From Aestuariivirga litoralis (GTDB lineage: Bacteria > Pseudomonadota > Alphaproteobacteria > Rhizobiales > Aestuariivirgaceae), in contig NZ_WAHS01000001.1 of the NCBI RefSeq assembly GCF_015714715.1, forward strand, positions 1,995,001 through 2,059,000: a stretch of DNA of 64,000 bases. Reading direction: 5' to 3'. A program made the position numbers and the translations under genes. The notes under the pieces were generated by a model. It made no database searches. It worked only from the letters and a program-made list of their open reading frames with translations, and was not told where the DNA came from. Of this stretch, positions 35,770 to 44,561 are shown in pieces. Numbering within the stretch: the stretch's first letter is position 1; every line of letters starts with the position of its first letter.

Positions 35770-36665
35770 CAAGCACCTCAGCACCCGCCCCGTTACGCGA
35801 TATCAAAGCGCGCCGGACTTTTACCCAGAACGTCATTCGCACGCTGAAGACCGCGCCGCTTTCGGCCTGGTTCGGGATGATCGTCATCCTGATCTATGCG
35901 CTGGTTGCGATCTTCGCCCCGCTGCTGGCGCCTTATGGCGAAGCGCAGGTGATCGGCAAAGCCTATCTGCCATCGAGCGAACTCAGCATCCTGGGCACCG
36001 ACCAGATCGGCCGAGATATTTTCTCGCGCCTGATTTACGGTGCGCGCAACACGATCGGCATCGCGCTGATCACCACGCTGTTCTCGTTCTTTGTCGGCGG
36101 CACGCTGGGCATTCTGGCTGCATTGCTGCGCGGCTGGTTCGACCAGGGCGTATCGCGCGTGGTTGATGCCTTCCTGGCCATTCCGGTTTTGATTTTCGCT
36201 TTGATGATGCTGGCTGTTCTGGGCAAGAGCGTTGTCAACCTGGTGATCATCCTGGCGCTGCTCGACTCGACCCGCGTGTTCCGTCTGGCGCGTGCCGTGG
36301 CGTTGAACTCGGCGGTGATGGATTATGTGGAATCGGCCAGGCTGCGTGGTGAACGCACGCCGTGGATCGTGTTCCGCGAAATCCTGCCGAATATCCTGCC
36401 GCCGCTGATCACTGAATTTGGTCTGCGCTTCTGCTTCGTGTTCCTCACCATCGCCGCACTCTCGTTCCTCGGCGTCGGCGTTCAGCCGCCCACGGCGGAT
36501 TGGGGCTCGATGGTGGCCGAGAACAAGACTCTCATCAATTATCCAGCGCAAGCCTTCCCCTACATCCGTGTGCCCTTCTATCCAGCCAGTGCCATTGCCC
36601 TGCTGACTGTTGCGGTGAACTTCGTGGTGGATTGGTTCCTGCACAAAACTTCGGGGCTCAAGTAA
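35766..36665 (+). CDS. Peptide/nickel-type ABC transporter permease (DppC family)
   Basis: The second permease, 299 residues. An N-terminal cytoplasmic segment is followed by helix 1 (AWFGMIVILIYALVAIFAPL), LGTDQIGRDIFSRLIYGAR (a DppC signature), and the coupling loop VESARLRGERTPWIVFREIL. It ends with FLGVGVQPPTADWGSMVAEN, also typical. It starts within the last four bases of the DppB-like gene and its stop shares one base with the ATPase start. Confidence 0.92.
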   Translation: MTSTSAPAPLRDIKARRTFTQNVIRTLKTAPLSAWFGMIVILIYALVAIFAPLLAPYGEAQVIGKAYLPSSELSILGTDQIGRDIFSRLIYGARNTIGIALITTLFSFFVGGTLGILAALLRGWFDQGVSRVVDAFLAIPVLIFALMMLAVLGKSVVNLVIILALLDSTRVFRLARAVALNSAVMDYVESARLRGERTPWIVFREILPNILPPLITEFGLRFCFVFLTIAALSFLGVGVQPPTADWGSMVAENKTLINYPAQAFPYIRVPFYPASAIALLTVAVNFVVDWFLHKTSGLK

Positions 36666-38422
36666 TGGCAACTGATAGCAAGCGCGTAAAAGGTGATGCC
36701 CTTCTGCAAATGACGGGCATCAAGATCGAAGGCAAAAGCGACGACAAGTGGAACCCCATCGTCAAGGGCGTGGACCTCACGCTCAAGCGCGGTGAGGTGC
36801 TGGGCCTGATCGGTGAATCGGGTGCCGGCAAATCCACCCTCGGTCTCGCCGCCATGGGCTTTGCGCGGCCCGGCTGCCGCATCAGCGCGGGCAGCATCAT
36901 GTTTGACGGCATTGACCTCGTAAATGCTCCGGAAGAGCAGAAGCGCGGCCTTTGGGGTTCCCGCATTGCTTATGTTGCGCAGAGCGCTGCGGCCTCGTTC
37001 AACCCGGCTCATCATCTGATCGACCAAACGATTGAAACCGCCTTGGCGCATGACGTCATGTCCAAGGAAAAGGCTGAGAGCGATGCGCGCGACCTTTATG
37101 GACGCTTGCGCCTGCCCAACCCGGACACAATCGGCGAACGTTATCCGCACCAGGTCTCCGGTGGCCAGCTGCAGCGCGCGATGACGGCGATGGCCATGTC
37201 ATGCCGGCCTGATTTGATTATTTTCGACGAACCGACCACGGCGCTTGACGTGACCACGCAGGTGGAAGTGCTGGCGGCGATGCGCGACATCGTTGAACAG
37301 TTCAACACCGCTGCCATCTACATCACCCACGATCTCGCTGTTGTGGCCCAGATGGCGCACCGGATCATGGTGCTGCGCTATGGCAACCTGGTCGAAGAAT
37401 CCGACACGCGCTCCATGCTGAAAAGCCCGAAGGAGGACTATACCAAGTCGCTCTGGGCGGTGCGCAGCCTGGTAAAGAAAGAATCCCCCAGCGAAGACAT
37501 CGTGCTGGAGTTGAAGAATGTTGATGCCTCCTATGGCGGCGGCAACAAGGTTCTCGACAATGTCTCGATCAAGATTCCGCGCGGCCGCACTGTGGCCGTG
37601 GTGGGTGAATCGGGCTCAGGCAAATCGACCACGGCACGCGCCATCACTGGGCTTCTGCCGCCCACCAAGGGCGAAGTGCTGTTCAATGGCAAACCATTGC
37701 CGCCGAACTTGAAAGACCGCGACCGCGACACGCTGCGCCGCATCCAGATGATCTATCAGTCGGCTGATACGGCGCTCAATCCGCGCCAGCGGGTGCGTGA
37801 CATCATTGGCCGCCCGATTGAATTCTATCTGGGCCTGAAGGGTGCTGCTCGCGACCGCAAGGTGGTGGAGCTGCTGGAATCGATCGAACTCAACGAAAGC
37901 TTCATCGACCGCTTCCCGTCTGAAATGTCGGGCGGACAGAAGCAGCGCATTTCCATCGCGCGTGCGCTGGCGGCTGAACCTGAAGTGATCATCTGCGATG
38001 AAGTGACTTCAGCGCTTGACCAGATCGTGCAGGAAGAAATCCTGCAGCTGCTGATGCGGCTGCAGAAGGAAACCAATGTCACCTATATGTTCATCACCCA
38101 TGACATCGCCACCGTGCGTGCCATCTCGGATGAGATCGTGGTGATGAACAAGGGCCAGGTGGTGCAGCAGGGCCTCAAGACCAAGGTTTTGAACCCGCCC
38201 TACCCGGCTTACACCGAGCTTCTGCTCTCATCGGTGCCGCAGATGGACCCGGATTGGCTAACGGGGCTTCTGGCCCGCCGCAGCCAGCCTGCGTCCAAGG
38301 CTGCGCCGTTGCCAGTCGCGGTGGCTGAACCGGTTGCGGCCAAGCCCGCCGCCAAAGCTGTAGTGGCGAAGGCGCCGGTGAAAGCCAAGGCTGCTAACAA
38401 GGCCAAGCCGAAGAAGAAGTAA
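36665..38422 (+). CDS. Fused dual ABC ATPase of peptide-type transporter (DppD-DppF) with Lys/Ala tail
   Basis: A 585-residue protein with two complete ABC modules. Module 1 has GESGAGKST (near residue 46), VSGGQLQRAM and LIIFDEPTTALD. Module 2 has GESGSGKST (near 317), MSGGQKQRISIARAL and VIICDEVTSALD; here the catalytic Glu follows CD, giving CDEVT. Oligopeptide C-terminal regions (for example YTELLLSSVPQMDPDW) follow module 2. The last 60 residues are a disordered Lys/Ala/Pro-rich tail (AKAPVKAKAANKAKPKKK). The ATG at 36665 shares one base with the preceding stop; the longer frame from 36500 lies inside the permease gene. A terminator follows inside the convergent gene. Confidence 0.92.
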   Translation: MATDSKRVKGDALLQMTGIKIEGKSDDKWNPIVKGVDLTLKRGEVLGLIGESGAGKSTLGLAAMGFARPGCRISAGSIMFDGIDLVNAPEEQKRGLWGSRIAYVAQSAAASFNPAHHLIDQTIETALAHDVMSKEKAESDARDLYGRLRLPNPDTIGERYPHQVSGGQLQRAMTAMAMSCRPDLIIFDEPTTALDVTTQVEVLAAMRDIVEQFNTAAIYITHDLAVVAQMAHRIMVLRYGNLVEESDTRSMLKSPKEDYTKSLWAVRSLVKKESPSEDIVLELKNVDASYGGGNKVLDNVSIKIPRGRTVAVVGESGSGKSTTARAITGLLPPTKGEVLFNGKPLPPNLKDRDRDTLRRIQMIYQSADTALNPRQRVRDIIGRPIEFYLGLKGAARDRKVVELLESIELNESFIDRFPSEMSGGQKQRISIARALAAEPEVIICDEVTSALDQIVQEEILQLLMRLQKETNVTYMFITHDIATVRAISDEIVVMNKGQVVQQGLKTKVLNPPYPAYTELLLSSVPQMDPDWLTGLLARRSQPASKAAPLPVAVAEPVAAKPAAKAVVAKAPVKAKAANKAKPKKK

Positions 38423-38438
38423 GCGCTTCGGCGCCGAA

Positions 38439-39524
38439 CTAGACGAGTTTGGAAAGAGCGGCTTCGAGCAGATCGAGCTGCTCTTTTTTTCCGGCAGAAA
38501 TGCGGATGCAGCGGTTGAGCGGGGCCACGCCGGGCATCCGCACGAAGACGCCGTGTTGAAGCAGGCTATCAACAAGTGACTTGGCGTAAGCGCCATCCTT
38601 GCCGCAATCTACGGCGACGAAATTGGTGGCGGAGCGAATGGGCGCAAAATTATGCGCGCGGGCGATGCTGTAAATGCGTTCGCGCGCGGCGCTCACTTCG
38701 GTGACGACATGCTGCAGCCAGGCCTGATCCTTCAACGCGACAAGGCCTGCCACCTGAGACAGGCGCGTCATGCCGAAATGATTGCGGATTTTGTCGAAGG
38801 CCTTGATGGTTTCGGCTTCGCCGATGACATAGCCGACGCGCATTCCGGCGAGGCCGTAGGCTTTCGAAAATGTACGGAAGCGCAGGACGTTTTTGCGCGT
38901 AACATCCAGCGGCGGCTGCGTGCCGGGCGGTGCGAATTCGGTATAGGCTTCGTCCAGCATCAGCATGGTGGTTTCGGGCAGCGCGTCGATGAAGCGCTGC
39001 ACATTGGCTGCTGGCCACACCGTGCCCATCGGGTTGTCAGGATTGGCGAGGTAGACGACACGCGCGTTTTCGCGCTTCACGAGATCAAGCAGTGAAGCTG
39101 GATCTTCGCGATCCTCCACATAAGGCGTGGTGACCAGCCGCCCGCCAAAACCCGCAGCGTGAAAATTGAAGGTTGGATAAGCGCCCAGCGAGGTGGCCAC
39201 CGTCACACCCGGTTCCACGAACAGGCGCAGTGCATAGCCGAACAGGCCATCGATGCCCTCGCCCACGCAGATGTTTTCCGGTGCCACGCCCAGATGCGCG
39301 GCCAGTGCCTGCTTCAGGTCATGGTTTTCCGGGTCGCCATATTTCCACACATCGGCCACATGATCCTGCATCGCCTGGATCACAGAAGGTGCGGGGCCAA
39401 ACACATTCTCATTGGCGCCGATGCGGGCCTGGATGGCAGCGCCACTGCGCCGCTCCAGCGTTTCGGGACCGACAAAAGGCACGGACGAAGGCAGCGATGC
39501 GATGAGCGGGGTGAATTCAGACAT
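38439..39524 (-). CDS. PLP-dependent aminotransferase, histidinol-phosphate aminotransferase family
   Basis: A 361-residue class I/II aminotransferase of the HisC type. The PLP lysine is in FSKAYGLAGMRVGYVIG. Other marks are ANENVFGPAPSVIQAM near the N-terminus, YLANPDNPMGTVW, MLMLDEAYTEFAPP, and the C-terminal CIRISAGKKEQLDLL. It lies outside the his operon at 57-61 kb. It could be HisC or an aromatic or unrelated aminotransferase, and the sequence alone does not settle this. The dpp-like operon terminator is embedded in its 3-prime end. Confidence 0.85.
   Translation of the reverse strand: MSEFTPLIASLPSSVPFVGPETLERRSGAAIQARIGANENVFGPAPSVIQAMQDHVADVWKYGDPENHDLKQALAAHLGVAPENICVGEGIDGLFGYALRLFVEPGVTVATSLGAYPTFNFHAAGFGGRLVTTPYVEDREDPASLLDLVKRENARVVYLANPDNPMGTVWPAANVQRFIDALPETTMLMLDEAYTEFAPPGTQPPLDVTRKNVLRFRTFSKAYGLAGMRVGYVIGEAETIKAFDKIRNHFGMTRLSQVAGLVALKDQAWLQHVVTEVSAARERIYSIARAHNFAPIRSATNFVAVDCGKDGAYAKSLVDSLLQHGVFVRMPGVAPLNRCIRISAGKKEQLDLLEAALSKLV
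38466..38490 (+). terminator. Intrinsic terminator of the peptide-type ABC operon inside the convergent gene
   Basis: GAGCAG and CTGCTC form a six-base-pair stem with a six-base loop, followed by seven T residues (38484-38490). It lies 44 bases after the plus-strand operon and wholly within the last codons of the minus-strand aminotransferase gene. Confidence 0.75.
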
Positions 39525-39654
39525 GGGCCTTCTGTTAGCATTTTTGCAGCCTGCCTCCAGCCCCCGTCACATTTTGATGTACGCCCCTCATTTTGCTTGT
39601 CTGGCCGCCTGAACTCCTTTAAGGCACGCCCGAAAAGCCCATCAGGAGGAATAC

Positions 39655-40722
39655 ATGGCCCGCATTACCCTTCGCCAATTGCTCGATCACGCCGCTGAGC
39701 ACAGCTATGGCGTTCCGGCATTCAACATCAACAACATGGAACAGGCTTTGGCCATCATGACCGCCGCCAGCGCCACCGACTCGCCGGTGATCCTGCAGGC
39801 CTCGCGCGGTGCGCGCTCTTACGCCAATGACATCATGCTGCGCCACATGATGGACGCCGTGACCGAAATCTATCCGAACATTCCGGTCTGCGTGCATCTC
39901 GATCACGGCAATGAAGCCGGCACCTGCGTGACCGCCATGCAATCGGGCTTCACCTCGGTAATGATGGACGGCTCGCTCAAGGCCGACGGCAAGACGCCGG
40001 GCGATTGGGATTACAATGTGGGCGTGACCCGCGATGTGGTTCACATGGCGCATGCCGGTGGCGTTTCGGTTGAAGGCGAACTCGGCGTGCTGGGTTCGCT
40101 CGAAACCGGCATGGGCGACAAGGAAGACGGCCATGGCGCCGAAGGCAAGCTCAGCCACGACCAGTTGCTGACCAACCCAGATGAAGCGGTGAAATTCGTC
40201 AAGGAAACCGATGTGGACGCTCTGGCGATTGCCATGGGCACCTCTCATGGCGCCTACAAGTTCACCCGCAAGCCGGACGGCGAAGTGCTGGCGATGAATG
40301 TGATTGAAGAAATCCACAAGAAGCTGCCAAACACCCATCTGGTGATGCATGGTTCGTCCTCGGTGCCAGAAGACCTGCAGGAAATCATCAACAAGTTTGG
40401 CGGCAAGATGAAGCCGACCTGGGGTGTGCCGGTTTCGGAAATCCAGCGCGGCATCAAGCATGGCGTGCGCAAGATCAATATCGACACCGACAACCGCATG
40501 GCGATGACCGGTGCCATCCGCAAGATTCTGTTTGAAGACACCAGCGAATTCGACCCGCGCAAATATCTGAAGCCAGCGATGGAAGCGATGACCAAGCTGT
40601 GCACGGCGCGCTTCAATGAATTCGGCACCGCCGGCAATGCCAGCAAGATCAAAAAAGTGATCCCGCTGGCCGAAATGGCCAAGATGTACAAGGACGGCAA
40701 GCTCAAGCAGAAGTTTGCCTGA
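39655..40722 (+). CDS. fba: Class II fructose-bisphosphate aldolase
   Basis: Cleaves fructose-1,6-bisphosphate in glycolysis and acts in reverse in gluconeogenesis and the Calvin cycle. The 355-residue zinc-dependent TIM barrel has [13 protein letters not shown], the metal-binding histidines in [47 protein letters not shown], and the phosphate-binding [20 protein letters not shown]. This CbbA/long class II form is common in Alphaproteobacteria. AGGAGGAATAC precedes the ATG. No cbb genes adjoin it. Confidence 0.96.
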   Translation: MARITLRQLLDHAAEHSYGVPAFNINNMEQALAIMTAASATDSPVILQASRGARSYANDIMLRHMMDAVTEIYPNIPVCVHLDHGNEAGTCVTAMQSGFTSVMMDGSLKADGKTPGDWDYNVGVTRDVVHMAHAGGVSVEGELGVLGSLETGMGDKEDGHGAEGKLSHDQLLTNPDEAVKFVKETDVDALAIAMGTSHGAYKFTRKPDGEVLAMNVIEEIHKKLPNTHLVMHGSSSVPEDLQEIINKFGGKMKPTWGVPVSEIQRGIKHGVRKINIDTDNRMAMTGAIRKILFEDTSEFDPRKYLKPAMEAMTKLCTARFNEFGTAGNASKIKKVIPLAEMAKMYKDGKLKQKFA

Positions 40723-40748
40723 AGCCACTCTGGCGAAGAGGTGATTGC

Positions 40749-41396
40749 ATGAGCAAAATTCTCTACTTCTCCAGAAATCCAAATCCACGGCTGGCCGTGG
40801 CGGTTGCAAGATATTTGCAAGCGCCGGTCAGCCTGGAATTTGCTTCAACCTTTGCGCCTGCGCATGAAGCCAAATTCAAGGCGCTAAACCCGACGCAGCT
40901 GTTGCCCATTCTCGTTGAGGATGGGCATTCTTTATGGGAGGCGGATGCGATTGCGTGCCGGCTTTCCATGATGGTGGGTTCCAATTTCTGGCGCATGGAT
41001 GCAGAGACGCCAGAGATGATCCGCTGGATCAGCTGGGCCAAGGCCAATTTTGTCTGGGCCTGCGACATCGTGCATTTCGAGTTCGGTACAAAGCAGCGCT
41101 ACGGCTTCGGCCCCGTCGAGCATGACAAAGTGAAGGAAGGCGAAGCGCTTTTCCACAAGGCGGCCCGCATCCTTGATGATCACCTGAAGAACCGTGAATG
41201 GCTGATGGACAGCGGCATCAGTTATGCCGATTTCCGCATGGCCACGTTCCTGCCCTTCAATGATGTGGCCGGGTTGCCACTCGCCGACTATCCCAATCTG
41301 TCGCGGTGGAATGATGGCTTGATGCGGCTGCCAGGTTGGGCCGATCCGTTTGAGGGCTTGCAGGCACCAGAATTGCACCCGGTGCCCAAGCGCTGA
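40749..41396 (+). CDS. Glutathione S-transferase family protein
   Basis: A 215-residue GST fold: an N-terminal thioredoxin-like half (SKILYFSRNPNPRLAVAVAR, LNPTQLLPILVEDG, LWEADAIACRL) and an all-helical C-terminal half with the N-capping-box Asp in GISYADFRMATFLPF. The usual active-site Ser/Tyr position reads YFSRNPN, so Ser7 or nearby is the likely glutathione contact. It lies 26 bases after the aldolase gene on the same strand. Substrate is unknown. Confidence 0.88.
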   Translation: MSKILYFSRNPNPRLAVAVARYLQAPVSLEFASTFAPAHEAKFKALNPTQLLPILVEDGHSLWEADAIACRLSMMVGSNFWRMDAETPEMIRWISWAKANFVWACDIVHFEFGTKQRYGFGPVEHDKVKEGEALFHKAARILDDHLKNREWLMDSGISYADFRMATFLPFNDVAGLPLADYPNLSRWNDGLMRLPGWADPFEGLQAPELHPVPKR

Positions 41397-41403
41397 GGCG
41401 CGA

Positions 41404-41625
41404 TTATTCCGAGCGCGCCAGTTCCTTGATATTGCCGCGCGGCTTGCCGGACATTTCGGCGATCTTGCGGTCCTGGTTCATGATCTCGGTGCGGGCGTGG
41501 TCTTCGATTTCATCTTTCGACAGGCCAACCGCATTGATCTTGCGGCGTGAGCTTTTGGTGCCGTCTTCATAGACAACATCGAACATCACGAAGACATCTT
41601 CCTGCTTTTTTTCTTTCTTAGCCAT
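41404..41625 (-). CDS. Small conserved alphaproteobacterial protein
   Basis: A 73-residue acidic/basic protein (MFDVVYEDGTKSSRRK, IEDHARTEIMNQDRKIAEM, SGKPRGNIKELARSE). I recall similar short proteins in other Rhizobiales with the same YEDGT..R and DRKI-E-SG-PRG-IK pattern, but no function. There is no signal or membrane segment. It overlaps the upstream 59-residue gene by eight bases, so the two are translationally coupled. Confidence 0.7.
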   Translation of the reverse strand: MAKKEKKQEDVFVMFDVVYEDGTKSSRRKINAVGLSKDEIEDHARTEIMNQDRKIAEMSGKPRGNIKELARSE

Positions 41626-41797
41626 TCTGAATATCCTTTTCGGTATCGGCCGCTTGCGGCACTGTTTCGGCCTCGTCCGGCTCGTGTTTGCGCTGCGTCG
41701 ATTTCTCGTCGCGCTTCATCTGCTTTTCACGCGCCTTGCGCTGCTTGGCCACTTCGCGGCTGCGCCGCTCCTGGCCGTAATTCGGCGGAAATGCCAT
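41618..41797 (-). CDS. Very small conserved protein, 59 residues
   Basis: A short gene (59 codons plus stop) reading MAFPPNYGQERRSREVAKQR and continuing as a highly charged Lys/Arg/Glu helix to QAADTEKDIQNG. The start MAFPPNY-QERxxR and the K-rich helix recur in Rhizobiales hypothetical proteins. AAGGG lies ten bases before the ATG. It overlaps the start of the 73-residue gene by eight bases, supporting a two-gene operon. It is probably an unstructured or coiled-coil basic protein; function is unknown. Confidence 0.65.
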   Translation of the reverse strand: MAFPPNYGQERRSREVAKQRKAREKQMKRDEKSTQRKHEPDEAETVPQAADTEKDIQNG

Positions 41798-41848
41798 GGC
41801 TTGATCCCTTCTGTTTCCGGTTCACAAGGCGACATGCCCCTGCCTTGA

Positions 41849-41944
41849 CTGCGGAACGCAGCCTCTCAACCCTTAAGTGAAAGTGGATCGAATGAGCGGG
41901 GGTCTAGACCTGAGCCAGAGGTAAGTCCAGCCCCCGTGCTTTTC
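41849..41944 (+). ncRNA. Candidate small RNA with intrinsic terminator
   Basis: In the 156-base gap between two minus-strand operons, the plus strand reads as CTGCG-GAA-CGCAG (41849-41861), a 35-base linker, then a long stem (GCGGGGGTCTAGACCT and AGGTAAGTCCAGCCCCCG, 41896-41936) followed by GTGCTTTT. No plus-strand gene precedes this terminator-like hairpin, so a short transcript of about 95 bases is the simplest explanation. I found no clear promoter. It may instead only insulate the flanking minus-strand genes. Confidence 0.3.
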
Positions 41945-41953
41945 AAGTGAAGC

Positions 41954-43126
41954 TCAGACCTTCACCCATTTGGCATTGGCCTTGGATGATTTCACGCAAG
42001 CCTCGATGAAGGCCATGCCCGCCACGCCATCGGCGATGCCGGGGAACATGACCTCCTTTGGCGCCTTGCCGCCGGAGCGCGCGGCCTTGATGGCGAGTGC
42101 GGCTTCCGAATAGATGTTGGCGAAGCCTTCGAGATAGCCTTCCGGATGGCCCGATGGCACGCGCGTCATGCGTGCGGCTTCCGGCCCGGCACCGGCACCG
42201 GCGCGGGTGATCAAGCGTTTTTCACCGCCATAGGGGGTGAACCACAGATAGTTCGGATCAGCCTGCGTCCATTCCAGGCCACCCTTGGTGCCATAGACGC
42301 GCAGCTTCAAACCATTTTCATTGCCCACCGCCACCTGGCTGGCCCAGATGGCACCCTTGGCGCCGCCCTTGAAGCGCAGCATGGCTTGCACATTGTCATC
42401 CAGCGCGCGGCCCTTGACGAAACTGGTGAGCTCGCAGGCGAGCGAATCCAGTGTGAGGCCTGAAACGAAAGTGGCGAGCTGATATGTATGCGTGCCGATG
42501 TCGCCCACACTGCCGCCTGCACCGGAGCGCTTGGGATCAGTGCGCCAGACGGATTGCTTCTGACCGGTTTTTTCGATGGCCTCGGTCAGCCAATCCTGCG
42601 GATATTCGCCCTGCACCAAACGGATTTCGCCGAGGTCACCGCGCCCCACCATGGCGCGGGCATGGCGGATCATCGGATAGCCGGAATAATTGTGGGTGAG
42701 CGCGAAGATCACCTTCGGATTTTTCTTCAGTAAGGTCTCAAGCTGCTTCGCCTCTTTCAGATTTAGCGACAGCGGCTTGTCGCAGATCACATGGATGCCG
42801 GCTTCGATGAAGGCCTTGGCAGCGGGGTAATGCATGTGGTTCGGCGTGACGATGGAGACGGCTTCGATGCCATCGGGGCGCTTGGCTTCCATTTTGGCCA
42901 TCTGAGCGAAATCGCCATAGATGCGATCGCCGGAGAGGCCCAGTTCCTTGCCGGAGGCCACAGATTTTTCCGGGCTGGAGGAAAGTGCACCGGCGACAAA
43001 TTCATAATGGTCATCCATGCGTGCCGCCAACCGATGCACCGCGCCGATAAACGCGCCCTGCCCGCCGCCGACCATGCCCAGACGAATGCGGCCGGTTGAT
43101 TTTTCTGATGTGCCCGAGATTGCCAT
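41954..43126 (-). CDS. Gfo/Idh/MocA family oxidoreductase (polyol operon)
   Basis: A 390-residue NAD(P)-dependent dehydrogenase. The Rossmann motif is IRLGMVGGGQGAFIGAVHR, the catalytic-lysine motif is GIHVICDKPLSLNLKEAK (here DKP rather than EKP), and GAGGSVGDIGTHTYQLA matches the substrate-site His region. I chose the ATG at 43126, preceded by GAGGGAA; the frame open to 43465 lies inside the kinase gene. It is the last gene of an operon with an FGGY kinase and two FAD oxidoreductases. It differs clearly from the Gfo/Idh protein at 15169. Confidence 0.9.
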   Translation of the reverse strand: MAISGTSEKSTGRIRLGMVGGGQGAFIGAVHRLAARMDDHYEFVAGALSSSPEKSVASGKELGLSGDRIYGDFAQMAKMEAKRPDGIEAVSIVTPNHMHYPAAKAFIEAGIHVICDKPLSLNLKEAKQLETLLKKNPKVIFALTHNYSGYPMIRHARAMVGRGDLGEIRLVQGEYPQDWLTEAIEKTGQKQSVWRTDPKRSGAGGSVGDIGTHTYQLATFVSGLTLDSLACELTSFVKGRALDDNVQAMLRFKGGAKGAIWASQVAVGNENGLKLRVYGTKGGLEWTQADPNYLWFTPYGGEKRLITRAGAGAGPEAARMTRVPSGHPEGYLEGFANIYSEAALAIKAARSGGKAPKEVMFPGIADGVAGMAFIEACVKSSKANAKWVKV

Positions 43127-43151
43127 TTCCAAATTCCCTCTTTTTATTGAA

Positions 43152-44561
43152 TCAAAAAGCTTTCCAGCCCTTGGCGCGCAGCACAGCAATTCCGAAGCGT
43201 GAATGCAAGGCGGCGGGCAAAGGATCGCTGGGTGAATAAAGCTGCGAAGGCGCAGGCAGTGGCGGCAGATGCGCGGCACCAGCGCCCACCATCGCCATGC
43301 GCGCGACGCCCAATCCAGTGAGATCGGCGGTGGACGCGACCGTGACCATGCGGCCCAAAGCATTGCTGAGGAACTGGCCAAAATAAGGATTCTTCGAAAG
43401 GCCGCCATCAATGGAGATCGCCGCACCGCTTCTGCCGTGACGCGACATGGCTTCGACCACTTCACAGGCGCGCAGGGCCACGCCTTCGAGAACGGCCTGC
43501 ATCATATCGCGCGCTGTCGTATCAAGGCCGAGGCCGATCCACAGGCCGGTGGCGTTGCGGTCCCAATGCGGGCAGGCGAGACCAGAGAGTGCTGGCACAA
43601 ACGCCAGCTTGCGGGCAATGGCGGGGGCGGCTTCGAAAGTGTTGATCTCCGCGTAGTCGGCAAAGAGCTTGAGGCTCTTGGCCCAGTTCACGGCGGAGGC
43701 GGCGTTGTACACTCCGCCATCGAGGGCATAGACGGCAGGCTCCTGGCCGATCTTCCACGCGACGGTGGGCAGCAGACCGGATTGATCCTGCTGCGGGCGG
43801 TTGGGGCCTGCCAGGGCCAAAGCAAAAGCGCCGGTGCCGAAGGTGATCTTGCCATCACCCGGCTTCATGCAGCCATGGCCGAAGAGTGCCGCTTGCTGAT
43901 CCACCATCGATGCCGTGATGCCTTTGCCGAACGGGCCGGTGGTGGCACGGATTTCAGGCAGGCATTGCATCGGCACGCCGAACAGATCGCACAGCTCCGC
44001 ATCCCATTGCAGCGTGTCGAGCGACATAAGAGAAGTGCGCGAGGCGGTGGTGACATCGGTGACGAATTCACCGGTGAGGCGTTCCAAAAAGAACGCATCG
44101 CTGGTGCCCATGTGCAGGCGGCCCTGTTTCAGAAGCGGGCGCGCTTCCGGCACATGGTCCAGCAGCCAGCGGAATTTCGAGGCGGAGAAATAGGGATCGA
44201 GCGGCAGGCCCGCTTTCGATTTGGTGAGGGCTTCGGCGCCCTGGCCTTTCAGCGCCTCGCAGAAATCCTTGCTGCGGTCATCCTGCCAGACGATGGCGCG
44301 GTAGATGGGGATGCCGGTGGTTGCGTCCCAGGCCAAAAGTGTCTCGCCCTGATTGGCAATGCCGATGGCATCTACTTGGCCTGCTTTTTCCAACGCCATG
44401 CCGATATGGGCGAGGAGTTCTTCGGCATCATGTTCCACCCAGCCTTGCTCGGGGAAATATTGAGTCACCTCGGCGCTGAACACCTGGTTGAAATTCCCGT
44501 CACTGTCATAGGTGAAGGCCTTGGTGCCGGTGGTGCCTTGATCGATGGCGAGAACTTTCAT
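43152..44561 (-). CDS. FGGY-family carbohydrate kinase, glycerol kinase-like
   Basis: A 469-residue kinase with the FGGY fold. The N-terminus has the phosphate-binding AIDQGTTGTKAFTYD, then GIANQGETLLAWDATTG, IVWQDDR, and the second-domain GLACPHWDRNATGLWIGL and ISIDGGLSKNPYFGQF. The pattern is nearest to glycerol kinase (about 500 residues) but shorter and divergent, so other polyols are possible. It overlaps the upstream oxidoreductase gene by four bases. Its context with GlpA- and GlpB-like proteins supports glycerol or a related polyol as substrate. Confidence 0.87.
   Translation of the reverse strand: MKVLAIDQGTTGTKAFTYDSDGNFNQVFSAEVTQYFPEQGWVEHDAEELLAHIGMALEKAGQVDAIGIANQGETLLAWDATTGIPIYRAIVWQDDRSKDFCEALKGQGAEALTKSKAGLPLDPYFSASKFRWLLDHVPEARPLLKQGRLHMGTSDAFFLERLTGEFVTDVTTASRTSLMSLDTLQWDAELCDLFGVPMQCLPEIRATTGPFGKGITASMVDQQAALFGHGCMKPGDGKITFGTGAFALALAGPNRPQQDQSGLLPTVAWKIGQEPAVYALDGGVYNAASAVNWAKSLKLFADYAEINTFEAAPAIARKLAFVPALSGLACPHWDRNATGLWIGLGLDTTARDMMQAVLEGVALRACEVVEAMSRHGRSGAAISIDGGLSKNPYFGQFLSNALGRMVTVASTADLTGLGVARMAMVGAGAAHLPPLPAPSQLYSPSDPLPAALHSRFGIAVLRAKGWKAF

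Noticed and set aside
36500-36664. N-terminal extension of the fused ATPase
   Set aside because: It overlaps the DppC-like coding sequence in another frame and reads as non-family sequence.
43127-43465. N-terminal extension of the Gfo/Idh gene
   Set aside because: It lies inside the kinase coding end, lacks family similarity, and the ATG at 43126 has a good ribosome binding site.
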